Shown: in pieces, positions 56,601-64,000 of the stretch
Position numbering within the stretch: the stretch's first letter is position 1
Layout: each line of letters opens with the position of its first letter
Notes under the pieces: generated by a model
What the model saw: the letters and a program-made list of their open reading frames with translations, nothing else
Databases searched by the model: none
What the model was told of the DNA's origin: nothing
Made by a program: the position numbers and the translations under genes
From: Bacteroidota bacterium
Lineage (GTDB): Bacteria > Bacteroidota > Bacteroidia > B-17B0 > Aurantibacillaceae
Direction: 5' to 3'
NCBI GenBank assembly: GCA_013298715.1
Contig: JAAFIQ010000002.1
Location: 124,001-188,000 of the forward strand
Length of the DNA stretch: 64,000 nt

Positions 56601-58215
56601 CTCGGCAACCGCCCTGTGTTTGAATTACGAGGTACGGAGTGTAAGTTCCAGTAGCAGTATACGTAAATGTTGGTTTAATTATTGGAGGTGGCACAATACC
56701 AGATACTAAAGTAGCAGGATTTGCACCGTTATTCCATGTATAACTTGTAACAGGATAAACCACACTATTTGTAAAAATACTATCTCTAAAATTTACGGTT
56801 AATGGAACGCATCCTTCTTTTTTATTCATATAAAACCAAGCCGTTGGTCGCCTAATACTATCCGTTATTGTGCAGGTTTGTTGCGAAATGCAACCAAAAT
56901 GCGATTTTGCAATCAGGCAAATTGTTGGAGAATACAAGCTATATATATGATAGGGGTTTAAACTTCCAGCAACAAAGGTAAAGGTTGGGTTAGTTGCAGT
57001 GGATGTAAAACCTGATACAGGCATATTTTGGTAATAATTATACGTCCAAAAATAAGTACTTGCGCCACCGCTACTTTGATTTATCATGGGCGCTAAAAAT
57101 GTTTTACTACATGTATAGGTTGGCGGGGTTGTTGTAAAACTTGCAATAACTTGTTGCACAAAAATATTTTTAACTTTAACCGCACTACAAGTTCCGCTGG
57201 TGGCTGTAATTGTCATTACATAAGCGCCAGGGGCAGGGTAGGTATAAATTGGTGTACTAGTAGTTGTAAACGGAATAAAATTAGTTATTAACGGACTACC
57301 ATTACCCATGTTCCAAGTTGTAAAGGGTACGTTTGATGAATCTCTAATAAATAAAGGGAAGCCAAAACAAACCGTGTCTTTCATTTTTACCAATACACTT
57401 GGCTGTAGCACACTTACAAGTGCATTTGCCGTTCCTTTACAGTTATTATTATCTGTAACAGTTAAAGTTACATTGTAAGCACCTTGCGCCGCGTAAGTTT
57501 GATTACCTGGGGTAACTTGGGTTGATGTGTTTCCATTACCAAAAGCCCAATTATATGTTAATACGTTGCCTGTAGGTGAGCCACTGGTGCAATTACTGGC
57601 GCTAAAGGCTGTTGTAAATGGCGCAACACATGAGCTTAGACCTGTACTAGAAATGATAACATTAGGTGGGTTTGAAACAATTATTGGCCCTAAAACTTTG
57701 GGGTCGCTGCTACAACCGTTTGCTGTAACAATTAAATTTGTACTAAACGAGCCAGCTATACCATAACCGTAGGTAGAAGTGCCTCCTAAATTTCCAGAAC
57801 CACCATCCCCATAACTCCAAGTCCAAGCGGTAATAGCACCGCCGCCTGGCACGGTGCTTAAATCGGTAAATGTTACAGTTTTTACGGCGCAGCCACTGGT
57901 TGGTTGAACATAAGAAAAATTTGCGATAGGTTTTGGTTTAATAACCATGGATAAAGTAAATGTGCCCGCACTGCAATTTAAAGTTACAACATAATTTCCT
58001 GGAGTATTATACGTAATTGAAGGGTTAACAAGTGTTGATGTTGCAGAGTTACCAAAGTTCCAATTACAACCAGTTGCTCCATTTGGCGCGGTGAAATTTA
58101 TTGTTTCGGGGGCGCAACCTGTGCTTGGGTTTGCGGTAATTTGTGCTTTAGCGGTAAAATAAACAAAACTGAGTATGATGTATAAAATTCTAAATACTTG
58201 TTTGTTCATTTTCAA
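53659..58215 (-). CDS. PKD-repeat T9SS type B adhesin (1518 residues)
   Basis: Signal peptide (~1-24, ending TAKAQ). Many PKD/Ig-like domains of ~80-90 residues with the signature WxFGDGxxS...YxxPGxYxVxLxV (for example ITAWTWSYGDGGSG and YSWLFGDGGSSAQANPSYTY), several with paired Cys. The C-terminal ~90 residues are the gliding-motility-type sorting domain (FTPNGDGKNDIIYP, YNRWGQLLFES). It is secreted by T9SS and stays surface-bound, probably as an adhesin or a binding scaffold. It heads the second adhesin-PorP-OmpA operon, and its upstream region has its own promoter overlapping that of the divergent protease. Confidence 0.93.
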   Translation of the reverse strand: MKMNKQVFRILYIILSFVYFTAKAQITANPSTGCAPETINFTAPNGATGCNWNFGNSATSTLVNPSITYNTPGNYVVTLNCSAGTFTLSMVIKPKPIANFSYVQPTSGCAVKTVTFTDLSTVPGGGAITAWTWSYGDGGSGNLGGTSTYGYGIAGSFSTNLIVTANGCSSDPKVLGPIIVSNPPNVIISSTGLSSCVAPFTTAFSASNCTSGSPTGNVLTYNWAFGNGNTSTQVTPGNQTYAAQGAYNVTLTVTDNNNCKGTANALVSVLQPSVLVKMKDTVCFGFPLFIRDSSNVPFTTWNMGNGSPLITNFIPFTTTSTPIYTYPAPGAYVMTITATSGTCSAVKVKNIFVQQVIASFTTTPPTYTCSKTFLAPMINQSSGGASTYFWTYNYYQNMPVSGFTSTATNPTFTFVAGSLNPYHIYSLYSPTICLIAKSHFGCISQQTCTITDSIRRPTAWFYMNKKEGCVPLTVNFRDSIFTNSVVYPVTSYTWNNGANPATLVSGIVPPPIIKPTFTYTATGTYTPYLVIQTQGGCRDTSFVDTVHVVNPPIVSFNVSPLNPCWNQPIQITNTSPATNPPIQHWHVDSDNDYFSHCVTDKNPSALFTHFGPHTFTMSAYLHGCKGTSVSSTTVNVKGPIVQSRYRTNCAKPLRKVVTFFTQLQDGTGGTINFGDGNFVTFAGTTNTTVAHTVTHTYAATGDYTAVVTASNTSNGCPPYTYTMLVTVRDADANFTVPSVACSSIVVNYNGSASNNVLTGTGYDYSWYFDNTPPLTTSLSTLNHTITAPGIHTVTLLVKDINSCRDTMTRLFRISKAVPNFTWTNPLCLSQGTITFTNTSLQTPDPINTYTWVFGTNNSTITTNVTATQTLDLNGLSVASPNQSFTVHLIGQNSIGCRDTSKQTIVIGNPNANFSPSQSFFCVNTVSGTPITFNAPSGNTSYTYNFGQGSPLVTASNSAIYSYTNAGNFPVTVQVQDASGCINSSQITISSGNFPVANFAINSPASTSTNNLCSGTPLTFVDMSTIVPSTVTLNYNWDLGTGGPIVPQPSVTMTYSTATNTVVTISHTVTTPFGCSSVITKTVGLFYAKADAVSNKSVVCLGESITLNIKDSVGLNQWIWSFGDGITSTTTPSPSNPAFTVHPYNSVPSSGFYTVVLTYYSSQNACKYPVAIPIQVKSVAAKFDRNTETLVSDSIHCLGLTDLFKDKTPPTGGGFTYSWLFGDGGSSAQANPSYTYPNSGIYTVSLTVTDAIDNCKGVSLKQMTINPLPKVVINNPDSVCRGATFFLTSNATSTAGITGYTWTPSIGLASPNSSSTSATATSSPQYTLNVSDANGCKSFTNSSLYIQQPPDNIEWDSTVVIGETIPMNGYAGLNMSYTWTPATDLNCINCIYPISSSTSNIIYTVTVADNLGCFRVQNTYTVLIDPKTSVDVPTAFTPNGDGKNDIIYPDGWGIKKLEYFRIYNRWGQLLFESNDINVGWDGTYKGVPQNMETYVYQVLVETYTDKKGLFKTGTFKLIR

Positions 58216-58231
58216 AAAATTTATATATTTG
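58202..58231 (+). promoter_or_regulatory. Promoter of the M43 metalloprotease gene
   Basis: TTG (58202-58204), 19 bases, TATATTTG (58224-58231), a full pattern match, 42 bases before the ATG. Its -33 box lies inside the first codons of the divergent adhesin gene. Confidence 0.55.
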
Positions 58232-58237
58232 ATTAAC

Positions 58238-58267
58238 CAAAAATAGTAAAATTAATTTAAGAAACAA
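58238..58267 (-). promoter_or_regulatory. Promoter of the PKD adhesin operon
   Basis: On the minus strand TTG (58267-58265), 19 bases, TATTTTTG (58245-58238), a full pattern match, 22 bases before the ATG. It lies back to back with the protease promoter. Confidence 0.55.
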
Positions 58268-58273
58268 GAATAA

Positions 58274-59212
58274 ATGAAAAAAAACCTAATATTATTGAGT
58301 TTGATTTTACTTTGTGTTTTTCAAATTAATGCACAACAAAAAAAGCAGCAAGAGTATTGCGGAACTCAAATGCCCGCAAATTATAAAGCTGTTTTTAGTA
58401 ACGTTATGCAAACTCAAAATTTGGTAACTACTTTAAAGCACGATACCTGTTTAAATAAAAAATTCTCTATAATATTTTATGTTATTGCCGATAGTGCTTT
58501 TCAATGGGGACCTCCCGGAGGCATGAGTGGTAATGGCGGGCCAGCAATGGCTCCTAGCGATCTTACAACGTGTATAAATAAACTTAATACAGCTTTTAAA
58601 AGAATTTGTGTTCAGTTTTTTAATTGTAGCACAGTCGTAATTCCTCATCACCCCTACAACCGCTGGTGGAAGAACATAACGCATCCAATTGTTGCCAGCC
58701 AATTTAAAACACAAGATTGTATTAATATTTATTTGGTTGATTCAATAAAATTACCTTTGGGCGCATCGGGTTATGCGGGAAGCGAAATTGTAATTCAGAA
58801 ACGGAATGTTACAGGGGTAACTCCCATCCACGAAATGGGGCACTTTTTTGGTTTGATTCATACTTTTGACGACATGTTAAATCCAGCGCCTCCCTCTACA
58901 GTTGTGCCAAATCCAAATCAGCCATTTTCTTCAGAATTGGTAAATAGAAGCAATTGTTATACCGCAGGCGACGGATTTTGTGATACAGAAACGGATTGTT
59001 TTCCTTTTAACGGAACACCAAATCAGTACTTTAATAATCAAGCGTGTGGTGGCGATTTTTATACAGGACCACAAGACGCAAATTCGGAATTTATTATACG
59101 ACCAATGGATAATTACATGACCTATGCCTCTGGCTGCCGAAATAAATTCACCCAAGAGCAATACAATTTTATGGCCGCCTATATTTTGAGTAATTTGCTC
59201 TACTTGCATTGA
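58274..59212 (+). CDS. Secreted M43-type metzincin metalloprotease
   Basis: 312 residues, signal peptide ending QINAQ. Zinc motif HEMGHFFGLIH (HExxHxxGxxH, ~residue 186) and a later Met-turn NYMTYASGC (~280) mark a metzincin of the cytophagalysin/pappalysin group. A Cys-rich stretch lies between them (NCYTAGDGFCDTETDC). No T9SS sorting tail is seen, so it may be periplasmic or exported by another route. It is divergent from the PKD adhesin operon; their promoters nearly touch. Confidence 0.9.
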   Translation: MKKNLILLSLILLCVFQINAQQKKQQEYCGTQMPANYKAVFSNVMQTQNLVTTLKHDTCLNKKFSIIFYVIADSAFQWGPPGGMSGNGGPAMAPSDLTTCINKLNTAFKRICVQFFNCSTVVIPHHPYNRWWKNITHPIVASQFKTQDCINIYLVDSIKLPLGASGYAGSEIVIQKRNVTGVTPIHEMGHFFGLIHTFDDMLNPAPPSTVVPNPNQPFSSELVNRSNCYTAGDGFCDTETDCFPFNGTPNQYFNNQACGGDFYTGPQDANSEFIIRPMDNYMTYASGCRNKFTQEQYNFMAAYILSNLLYLH

Positions 59213-59253
59213 TGTAATAATTTTATGCTTAATTTTACGACTCACAATTTTTT

Positions 59254-59901
59254 ATGAGTCATTTAGTTGCCCCTTCGGTTTTATCGGCAGATTTTGCACA
59301 TCTTGAAAGAGATATTGAATTAATTAATAATAGCCAGGCCGATTGGTTTCATGTAGATGTAATGGACGGTGTATTTGTCCCTAATATCTCGTTTGGTTTT
59401 CCGGTAATTAAAGCATTAAAAAAATATGCTAAAAAACCATTAGATGTGCATTTAATGATTATAGACCCAGACCGCTACACGCAAGCTTTTAAAGAAGCAG
59501 GAGCGGATGTGTTAACGGTTCATTTAGAAGCTTGCACGCATTTGCACAGAACAATTCAAAATATAAAAGCCTTGGGAATGCAAGCGGGCGTTGCTTTAAA
59601 TCCACACACTTCCATTTCATTATTAAAAGATATAATTGCAGATATTAATTTGGTTTGTTTAATGAGCGTAAACCCTGGATTTGGCGGACAAAAGTTTATC
59701 GAAAATACTTATACGAAAGTTACGGAATTGAAAGAATTAATTCATCAAAAAAATAGTAAGGCTTTAATTGAAATTGATGGTGGGGTTGATTTAAAAAACT
59801 ACAAAAAACTAATTGATGTTGGCGCAAACGTTTTAGTAGCTGGCAACACCGTTTTTGGAAGCGAACATCCAACAGAAACTATCGCTTTGTTGAAGAATTA
59901 G
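59254..59901 (+). CDS. rpe: Ribulose-phosphate 3-epimerase
   Basis: 215 residues, TIM barrel. It interconverts ribulose 5-phosphate and xylulose 5-phosphate in the pentose phosphate pathway. Motifs: APSVLSADFAHL (start), HVDVMDGVFVPNISFG with the catalytic Asp and metal ligands (~33-48), VHLMI, MSVNPGFGGQKF (~138-149) and the C-terminal EIDGGVDL...VAGNTVFG. Length is normal. It may be read through from the protease gene 42 bases upstream. Confidence 0.96.
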   Translation: MSHLVAPSVLSADFAHLERDIELINNSQADWFHVDVMDGVFVPNISFGFPVIKALKKYAKKPLDVHLMIIDPDRYTQAFKEAGADVLTVHLEACTHLHRTIQNIKALGMQAGVALNPHTSISLLKDIIADINLVCLMSVNPGFGGQKFIENTYTKVTELKELIHQKNSKALIEIDGGVDLKNYKKLIDVGANVLVAGNTVFGSEHPTETIALLKN

Positions 59902-59923
59902 TTTTTTTGTAATAAACTTATAC

Positions 59924-60015
59924 TTACCGCATCAACACCACAAACTCTTTATACACTTTTTCTTTTCCATCAAAGCCCAAACATTGTACTAAATAAAAAT
60001 AAGTGCATAAGGTTA
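59924..60015 (-). pseudogene. Relic of a T9SS type B sorting domain
   Basis: Reads on the minus strand as TYFYLVQCLGFDGKEKVYKE followed by FVVLMR and a stop. It nearly equals the last residues of the protein at 61890 (VQCVGLDGKEKVYKEFVVLMR). No frame continues upstream of it beyond a few codons, so it is the 3' end of a lost or rearranged cargo gene. Confidence 0.75.
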
Positions 60016-60066
60016 ATTGTCCTTTCATACTTTACCAGTCATGAAATTAATCTTTGTCCATCACGA

Positions 60067-61722
60067 TTACTTCAAGATAATAAGCTTGCCATTTTTCTTC
60101 AGATTGTCTTCTGTTAAAAGTGTATAAAAGTATATGCCAGAGGTTAAATATTTTAAATCTAATTTAGATTCTAATTCTAACTTAGTAGTTAAGATAATTT
60201 TTCCGAAAGTGTCGTAAATCATTATTCTTGAGTTATGTCTTTCGGATTTAACTGTAAATTCACCGTTACTTGGGATTGGTATAATATGAAAATCATTTGT
60301 TTCAGTATATGCTTTGTTTCCAAGTGTTACAGGAGAAAATTTGGTAAAAAAGTTAGTGCCGTTATTAAAATCTACTACATTATTGCCAAGTGTAAAGGTG
60401 CTATTTGATATAGAACCAAGCAAATAATAATAGCCATTATTATCTATGGTAAAATCCATTACAGAGTTACCTCCAGTATCCCCTATTTTCATTAACTCTT
60501 TTTCATTACCATTACTGTCATAGGTGTTTAAATAAATTGTGCTAGTAGCAGTGTTGGTATAAGTTACTGAGGAAAACGTAACGCTACTTGTGCCAACTAT
60601 AGTTGCGCCTGCAACTATGTTGCCAAAATTATCCGTGTTTAAAGCTACATACCTTTCATAAGGATTTACTAAAGTTCCTCCGAATTGTTTTACCCATAAA
60701 AAATTTAATACTGTATCGCACTTCGCCAAAAGTGCGTCGAAATCACCTTGGTTTGTAATTGTGTTTGTACCTAACACTAATGGGCTTGAGTAAATTATCT
60801 CTCCTGCAATAACAATTTTATCAGTATTATCAATTTTAATATCTCTAATAGCCATAACGCCAGAAGTATTTATTTTTTTTAACCAAATGAAGTTACCACT
60901 TGAATTATATTTTATCATAAAGTAGTTGCTAGAGCTAAGATTATTCTGAATAGTATTTGTCCCAATAGCTATAGGTGTGATGCTGTATTTATCTGCATAA
61001 CCTGTTAGATAAATATTGTTCTGTGAATCTACGTTTATAAAGTTGCTTTCAAAACTATTAGCGTTGCTTGATTCTATTAATTTAGACCATAGTAAACTAC
61101 CACCTTGACTAAACTTTGCTACGTAAACTGCATTATTCGTGTAAGTCTTACTGTAATTTGTATTTGCAATTGAAAAAGTAGTTGATGAGGATATTCCAGT
61201 AATTATAATATCATTGTTTGTTAGTATTTGAAAGTCAGTTATAGATTCAATATTATTGCCGTAAATAGGAGCGTGCCACAAGTAATTCCCATCTCCGTCA
61301 AGTTTTAATAGCATACAATTTGAATTATTATTAATCGGATTAGCAATTGTCGAGCTTCCAACTGAGAAAACATCACTTGTAAATTGAACGTCAATTAGTA
61401 AATTATTAAATTGATCTATTTCAACAATATCAATCAAATCATTACCTGCCCCACCTAAATTTTTCACCCAGATTAAGTTACCTGAATTACTGTACTTAGC
61501 AATAAAAATATCATCTCCTCCATTCGATGCTAATGTGCTTGATTCGACACCAAGCGTTCCGCTATATACGCCAGTTACATAAACATCGCCTTGGTTGTTC
61601 ACTTTTATGCTTCTTTTAAATTTAGCGTTTTTTATATTCTTAGCCCAGTGCCAATTATAATTTTGAGATTGTAAATTTAGTACTGTTACTAAAATTAGTA
61701 ATATGTGTAATGTTTTCTTCAT
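60067..61722 (-). CDS. T9SS type A cargo with SBBP-type propeller repeats
   Basis: 551 residues, signal peptide ending LQSQ. Repeats resembling SBBP blades, for example DVYVTGVYSGTLGVESSTLA, GGDDIFIAKYSNSGNLIWVK and FDALLAKCDTVLNFLWVKQF, each reading 'time/place, feature, element' as in propeller proteins. The last ~75 residues form a type A sorting domain (IIPIPSNGEFTVKS, FGKIILTTKLE, GIYFYTLL). Secreted to the surface; no enzymatic motif. It lies between the sorting-domain relic and the next cargo gene. Confidence 0.85.
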   Translation of the reverse strand: MKKTLHILLILVTVLNLQSQNYNWHWAKNIKNAKFKRSIKVNNQGDVYVTGVYSGTLGVESSTLASNGGDDIFIAKYSNSGNLIWVKNLGGAGNDLIDIVEIDQFNNLLIDVQFTSDVFSVGSSTIANPINNNSNCMLLKLDGDGNYLWHAPIYGNNIESITDFQILTNNDIIITGISSSTTFSIANTNYSKTYTNNAVYVAKFSQGGSLLWSKLIESSNANSFESNFINVDSQNNIYLTGYADKYSITPIAIGTNTIQNNLSSSNYFMIKYNSSGNFIWLKKINTSGVMAIRDIKIDNTDKIVIAGEIIYSSPLVLGTNTITNQGDFDALLAKCDTVLNFLWVKQFGGTLVNPYERYVALNTDNFGNIVAGATIVGTSSVTFSSVTYTNTATSTIYLNTYDSNGNEKELMKIGDTGGNSVMDFTIDNNGYYYLLGSISNSTFTLGNNVVDFNNGTNFFTKFSPVTLGNKAYTETNDFHIIPIPSNGEFTVKSERHNSRIMIYDTFGKIILTTKLELESKLDLKYLTSGIYFYTLLTEDNLKKNGKLIILK

Positions 61723-61889
61723 GTTTTTCTCTAAAATTAATTCAACTTCTGCCGTAAAGTAATCTAGTTCATATAAGTGGTACTTTTTATTTTATAACTG
61801 GCAATAAATTATCTCTAAAGTAATCCCTAAGTTAACCTAAAAAAATCGTAAATAATAACTTTTAAGTTATAACTCATCATTACTAACTT

Positions 61890-63692
61890 TTATCTCATCA
61901 ACACCACAAACTCTTTATAAACTTTTTCTTTTCCATCTAAGCCCACACATTGTACTAAATAAAAATAAGTGCCTGTGGGTAAGTTTTGGTTGTTGTAAGT
62001 GCCGTTCCAACGCAGTTCTCTACTTCGCTCGGCTTGCTTGCCTTGTTCGTTGTTGCTTGTTTGGTAAACCTCGCTGCCCCAACGGTTAAATACTGTAAGT
62101 TTAGCGCTTTGTACATTTGGTATTTTAATCAATAACTCATCGTTATAGCCATCTCCGGTTATTGTAATTACTTGTGGTAATTGCAAGTTGGGTGGTTTAC
62201 AAGTATCAGGTATAGAAATGTAAATACTATCTTTTAATTTATAAGGGCAATAAGTATTATCAGTTGTGTTAAAATTATTTATTGTTATTGAGTAATACGT
62301 ATTGTTTGTAATTGATGCGGTGGCATTACTAATAGTATTACTCGTATACAAATTCATAGGTTGCCACTCATAATTAAAGCTTGTGGTTGGTGTATTAATT
62401 GCCGTAAAATTTAATTCATCCCAAAGGCAGCTAATGCTATTGGTTAAACTAATTTTTGGGCTTATTGTATAGCTTGGTTTTATACTTATATTAACTGTTG
62501 CAGTAGTGTTATAACCACATCTACTCTTTGTTAAACTATAAGTAATAGTTGATAGTGCGGTAATGGTTGGCTGTGCACAGTTTGTACAACTTAAACCTAA
62601 AGGCGGTTGCCATGTATAGTTATAGTTTATGTCATTATCTGAACAAAGGGTATTGGTTTGATTAGCACACAAAGTTTGATTGCTCAGCGATTCAATTATA
62701 ACAGGGCTGTTATAAATAGTAATATAAACACTATCTTTTGTTGTAGCACTGCACTGTTGTTTGGTTAAATAATAGGTTATGTTACCCGTAGGTGTAATTA
62801 TTGGATTAGGACAATTGCTACAACTTAAACCAGTTGTGGGTTGCCAACTATAGGTAGCATCCCAAGTACTATCTGTGCCTAAAGTATAGGTTGAGCCAGC
62901 ACATAGTGTAATTGTTTTTTGTTGAGCTGCTTTGGCTGGGTTAATCTCTACTACTGATACATCGTCTAGGTAGTAATATGCATTATCATAGTTTGCCGAC
63001 CCAGAAATAGGTTTTGTAATTTGAAATGTAGTGTTTGCATCGTTTCTAAAATTACCTATCCCCATGTGATATTCAGACCCGTTGGCTAAATAAGTTCCTT
63101 GTATTTTAATCCAATTAATGGTGTCTGAAATAATACTACTGCTTTCTAATATAGGTGTTGTAAATGTTATAGCGCTAAAAGGTGTTGGTATGGGGTAAAA
63201 GTTTTTAATAGAATCTGCTTTAAAAAAACAACCAATGTTGCTAATTGCTACTCGGCTTCTTTCTGTCAAGCTTACATGTAGTGTTATGCAATATAGTTTG
63301 TTTGCAGATAGTTTTTGTTTTAGTTGAACAGCAATATTCTCTCTTGTTGTTGGCGTATAATTATATACATACACTCCAAACCCAGCGTAAGCATTACCAG
63401 TTTTCGGAACTTGATAACCAACAATATTAGAAGGTATAGAAAGTGATGGATTAGTGGCACAAGTATTGAAATAATCAGGTGAAGTAAAATAATCAATCCG
63501 ATACCAAAATTTAGACTGATTAATTTGATTGAACGAGCCGTTAAACACAGGACATGAATTCAACTCCTCGAAAGAGTAGTTCTGAACCAGGTTGTTTACA
63601 CCTTGAGATTTGAGTTTATGGCATAAAGAGATAAAAACAAGGAGAGTAAAAACTCTCCTTGTTTTTGATGCATATTTAATTTTAATATACAC
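61890..63692 (-). CDS. T9SS type B cargo with Ig-like repeats
   Basis: 600 residues, N-terminal hydrophobic leader ending LKSQ. Residues ~35-250 form a jelly-roll-like domain (NYSFEELNSCPVFNGSFNQI, YYLDDVSVVEI), followed by Ig-like repeats with the CSNCPNPIITPTGNITYYLT type ends (CxxC). The C-terminus has the gliding-motility sorting motif (ITGDGYNDELLI, FNRWGSEVYQT, LPTGTYFYLVQ). Two short basic inserts (SLTERSR near residue 148 and QAERSREL in the sorting domain) look out of place. Confidence 0.85.
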   Translation of the reverse strand: MYIKIKYASKTRRVFTLLVFISLCHKLKSQGVNNLVQNYSFEELNSCPVFNGSFNQINQSKFWYRIDYFTSPDYFNTCATNPSLSIPSNIVGYQVPKTGNAYAGFGVYVYNYTPTTRENIAVQLKQKLSANKLYCITLHVSLTERSRVAISNIGCFFKADSIKNFYPIPTPFSAITFTTPILESSSIISDTINWIKIQGTYLANGSEYHMGIGNFRNDANTTFQITKPISGSANYDNAYYYLDDVSVVEINPAKAAQQKTITLCAGSTYTLGTDSTWDATYSWQPTTGLSCSNCPNPIITPTGNITYYLTKQQCSATTKDSVYITIYNSPVIIESLSNQTLCANQTNTLCSDNDINYNYTWQPPLGLSCTNCAQPTITALSTITYSLTKSRCGYNTTATVNISIKPSYTISPKISLTNSISCLWDELNFTAINTPTTSFNYEWQPMNLYTSNTISNATASITNNTYYSITINNFNTTDNTYCPYKLKDSIYISIPDTCKPPNLQLPQVITITGDGYNDELLIKIPNVQSAKLTVFNRWGSEVYQTSNNEQGKQAERSRELRWNGTYNNQNLPTGTYFYLVQCVGLDGKEKVYKEFVVLMR

Positions 63693-63699
63693 TTTGGTT

Positions 63700-64000
63700 T
63701 TATTTATTAATAATCAATTTATCTGTTTTAATGAGTTTACCCTCACTCATTATTTTATAAATATAAGTTCCACTTTTAAGCTCACTTACATTTAATTTAG
63801 TTTGGCTGCTTAGCGGCATTTCAATTACCGTTTGCCCTATAACATTGTAAATATAAAGTGTAGCATTACTTAACTCAGTAGTAATTGTAACCTCTGTTTG
63901 GGCAGGGTTAGGGTACAATTTGGTAGTTAAGGCTTCTTTACTTTCGTTTAATGCGGTATTACTGTTTACACTAAACCTACTGCCGCTTGCTTGTATGTTT
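63700..64000 (-). CDS. T9SS type A cargo protein, C-terminal part only
   Basis: The frame continues to the window edge, so the gene starts outside. The visible 100 residues end in a complete type A sorting domain: KLYPNPAQTEVTITTE, ATLYIYNVIGQTV, GTYIYKI and KLIINK. Nothing of the functional part is visible. It is just upstream of and on the same strand as the type B cargo gene at 61890. Confidence 0.8.
   Translation of the reverse strand, partial: NIQASGSRFSVNSNTALNESKEALTTKLYPNPAQTEVTITTELSNATLYIYNVIGQTVIEMPLSSQTKLNVSELKSGTYIYKIMSEGKLIKTDKLIINK

Overview
The window is AT-rich bacterial DNA from the Bacteroidota. It carries three systems typical of that phylum: type IX secretion (T9SS) cargo with C-terminal sorting domains, PorP/SprF-type outer membrane proteins, and OmpA-family proteins of the PorE type. 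Several promoters fit the phylum's TTG-N19/20-TAnnTTTG pattern. The order or family cannot be decided from the sequence alone. No tRNA, rRNA, CRISPR array, transposase or integrase was seen.

Layout. 1-3141 is a conserved housekeeping operon: a sigma-54 activator (5' end outside the window), lptE, a hypothetical gene and secG. 3139-7804 is an accessory island bracketed by 41-bp direct copies of the secG 3' flank. It holds two toxin-immunity-like pairs (PD-(D/E)XK-like nuclease plus propeller-like partner), the second toxin broken by two frameshifts, and a 145-bp relic of a further toxin. 7902-8782 encodes two exported Cys-rich proteins. 8881-22545 is an adhesin operon: a hypothetical protein, a 3321-residue repeat adhesin, a PorP-like protein and an OmpA/PorE-like protein. 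22823-27795 is mutL, two rhomboid proteases and a PD40/TPR protein. 28202-34394 is an RND efflux operon whose first ORF has no normal start codon. 34463-38594 holds a T9SS-sorted M1 aminopeptidase, rfaD and a membrane protein.

38968-41000 is a second accessory patch. It has three small secreted or lipoprotein genes, separated by a GC-rich repeat (96 bp identical in two copies) recurring every ~690 bp. 41054-45633 is a complete cyanophycin module: synthetase, divergent cyanophycinase and isoaspartyl peptidase, followed by a small SET-domain gene. 46172-49192 is an unknown three-gene envelope operon. 50616-58215 is a second adhesin/PorP/OmpA triad, transcribed divergently from an M43-type metalloprotease and rpe. 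59924-64000 holds T9SS type A and type B cargo genes plus a relic of a type B sorting domain.

How the parts fit: much of the window serves the cell envelope, namely LPS transport (lptE, rfaD), protein export (secG), outer-membrane adhesin display (two triads), secreted proteases and multidrug efflux. The most interesting parts are the nuclease toxin/propeller immunity island at secG, the 690-bp repeat-cassette patch, and the compact cyanophycin storage-and-recovery module.
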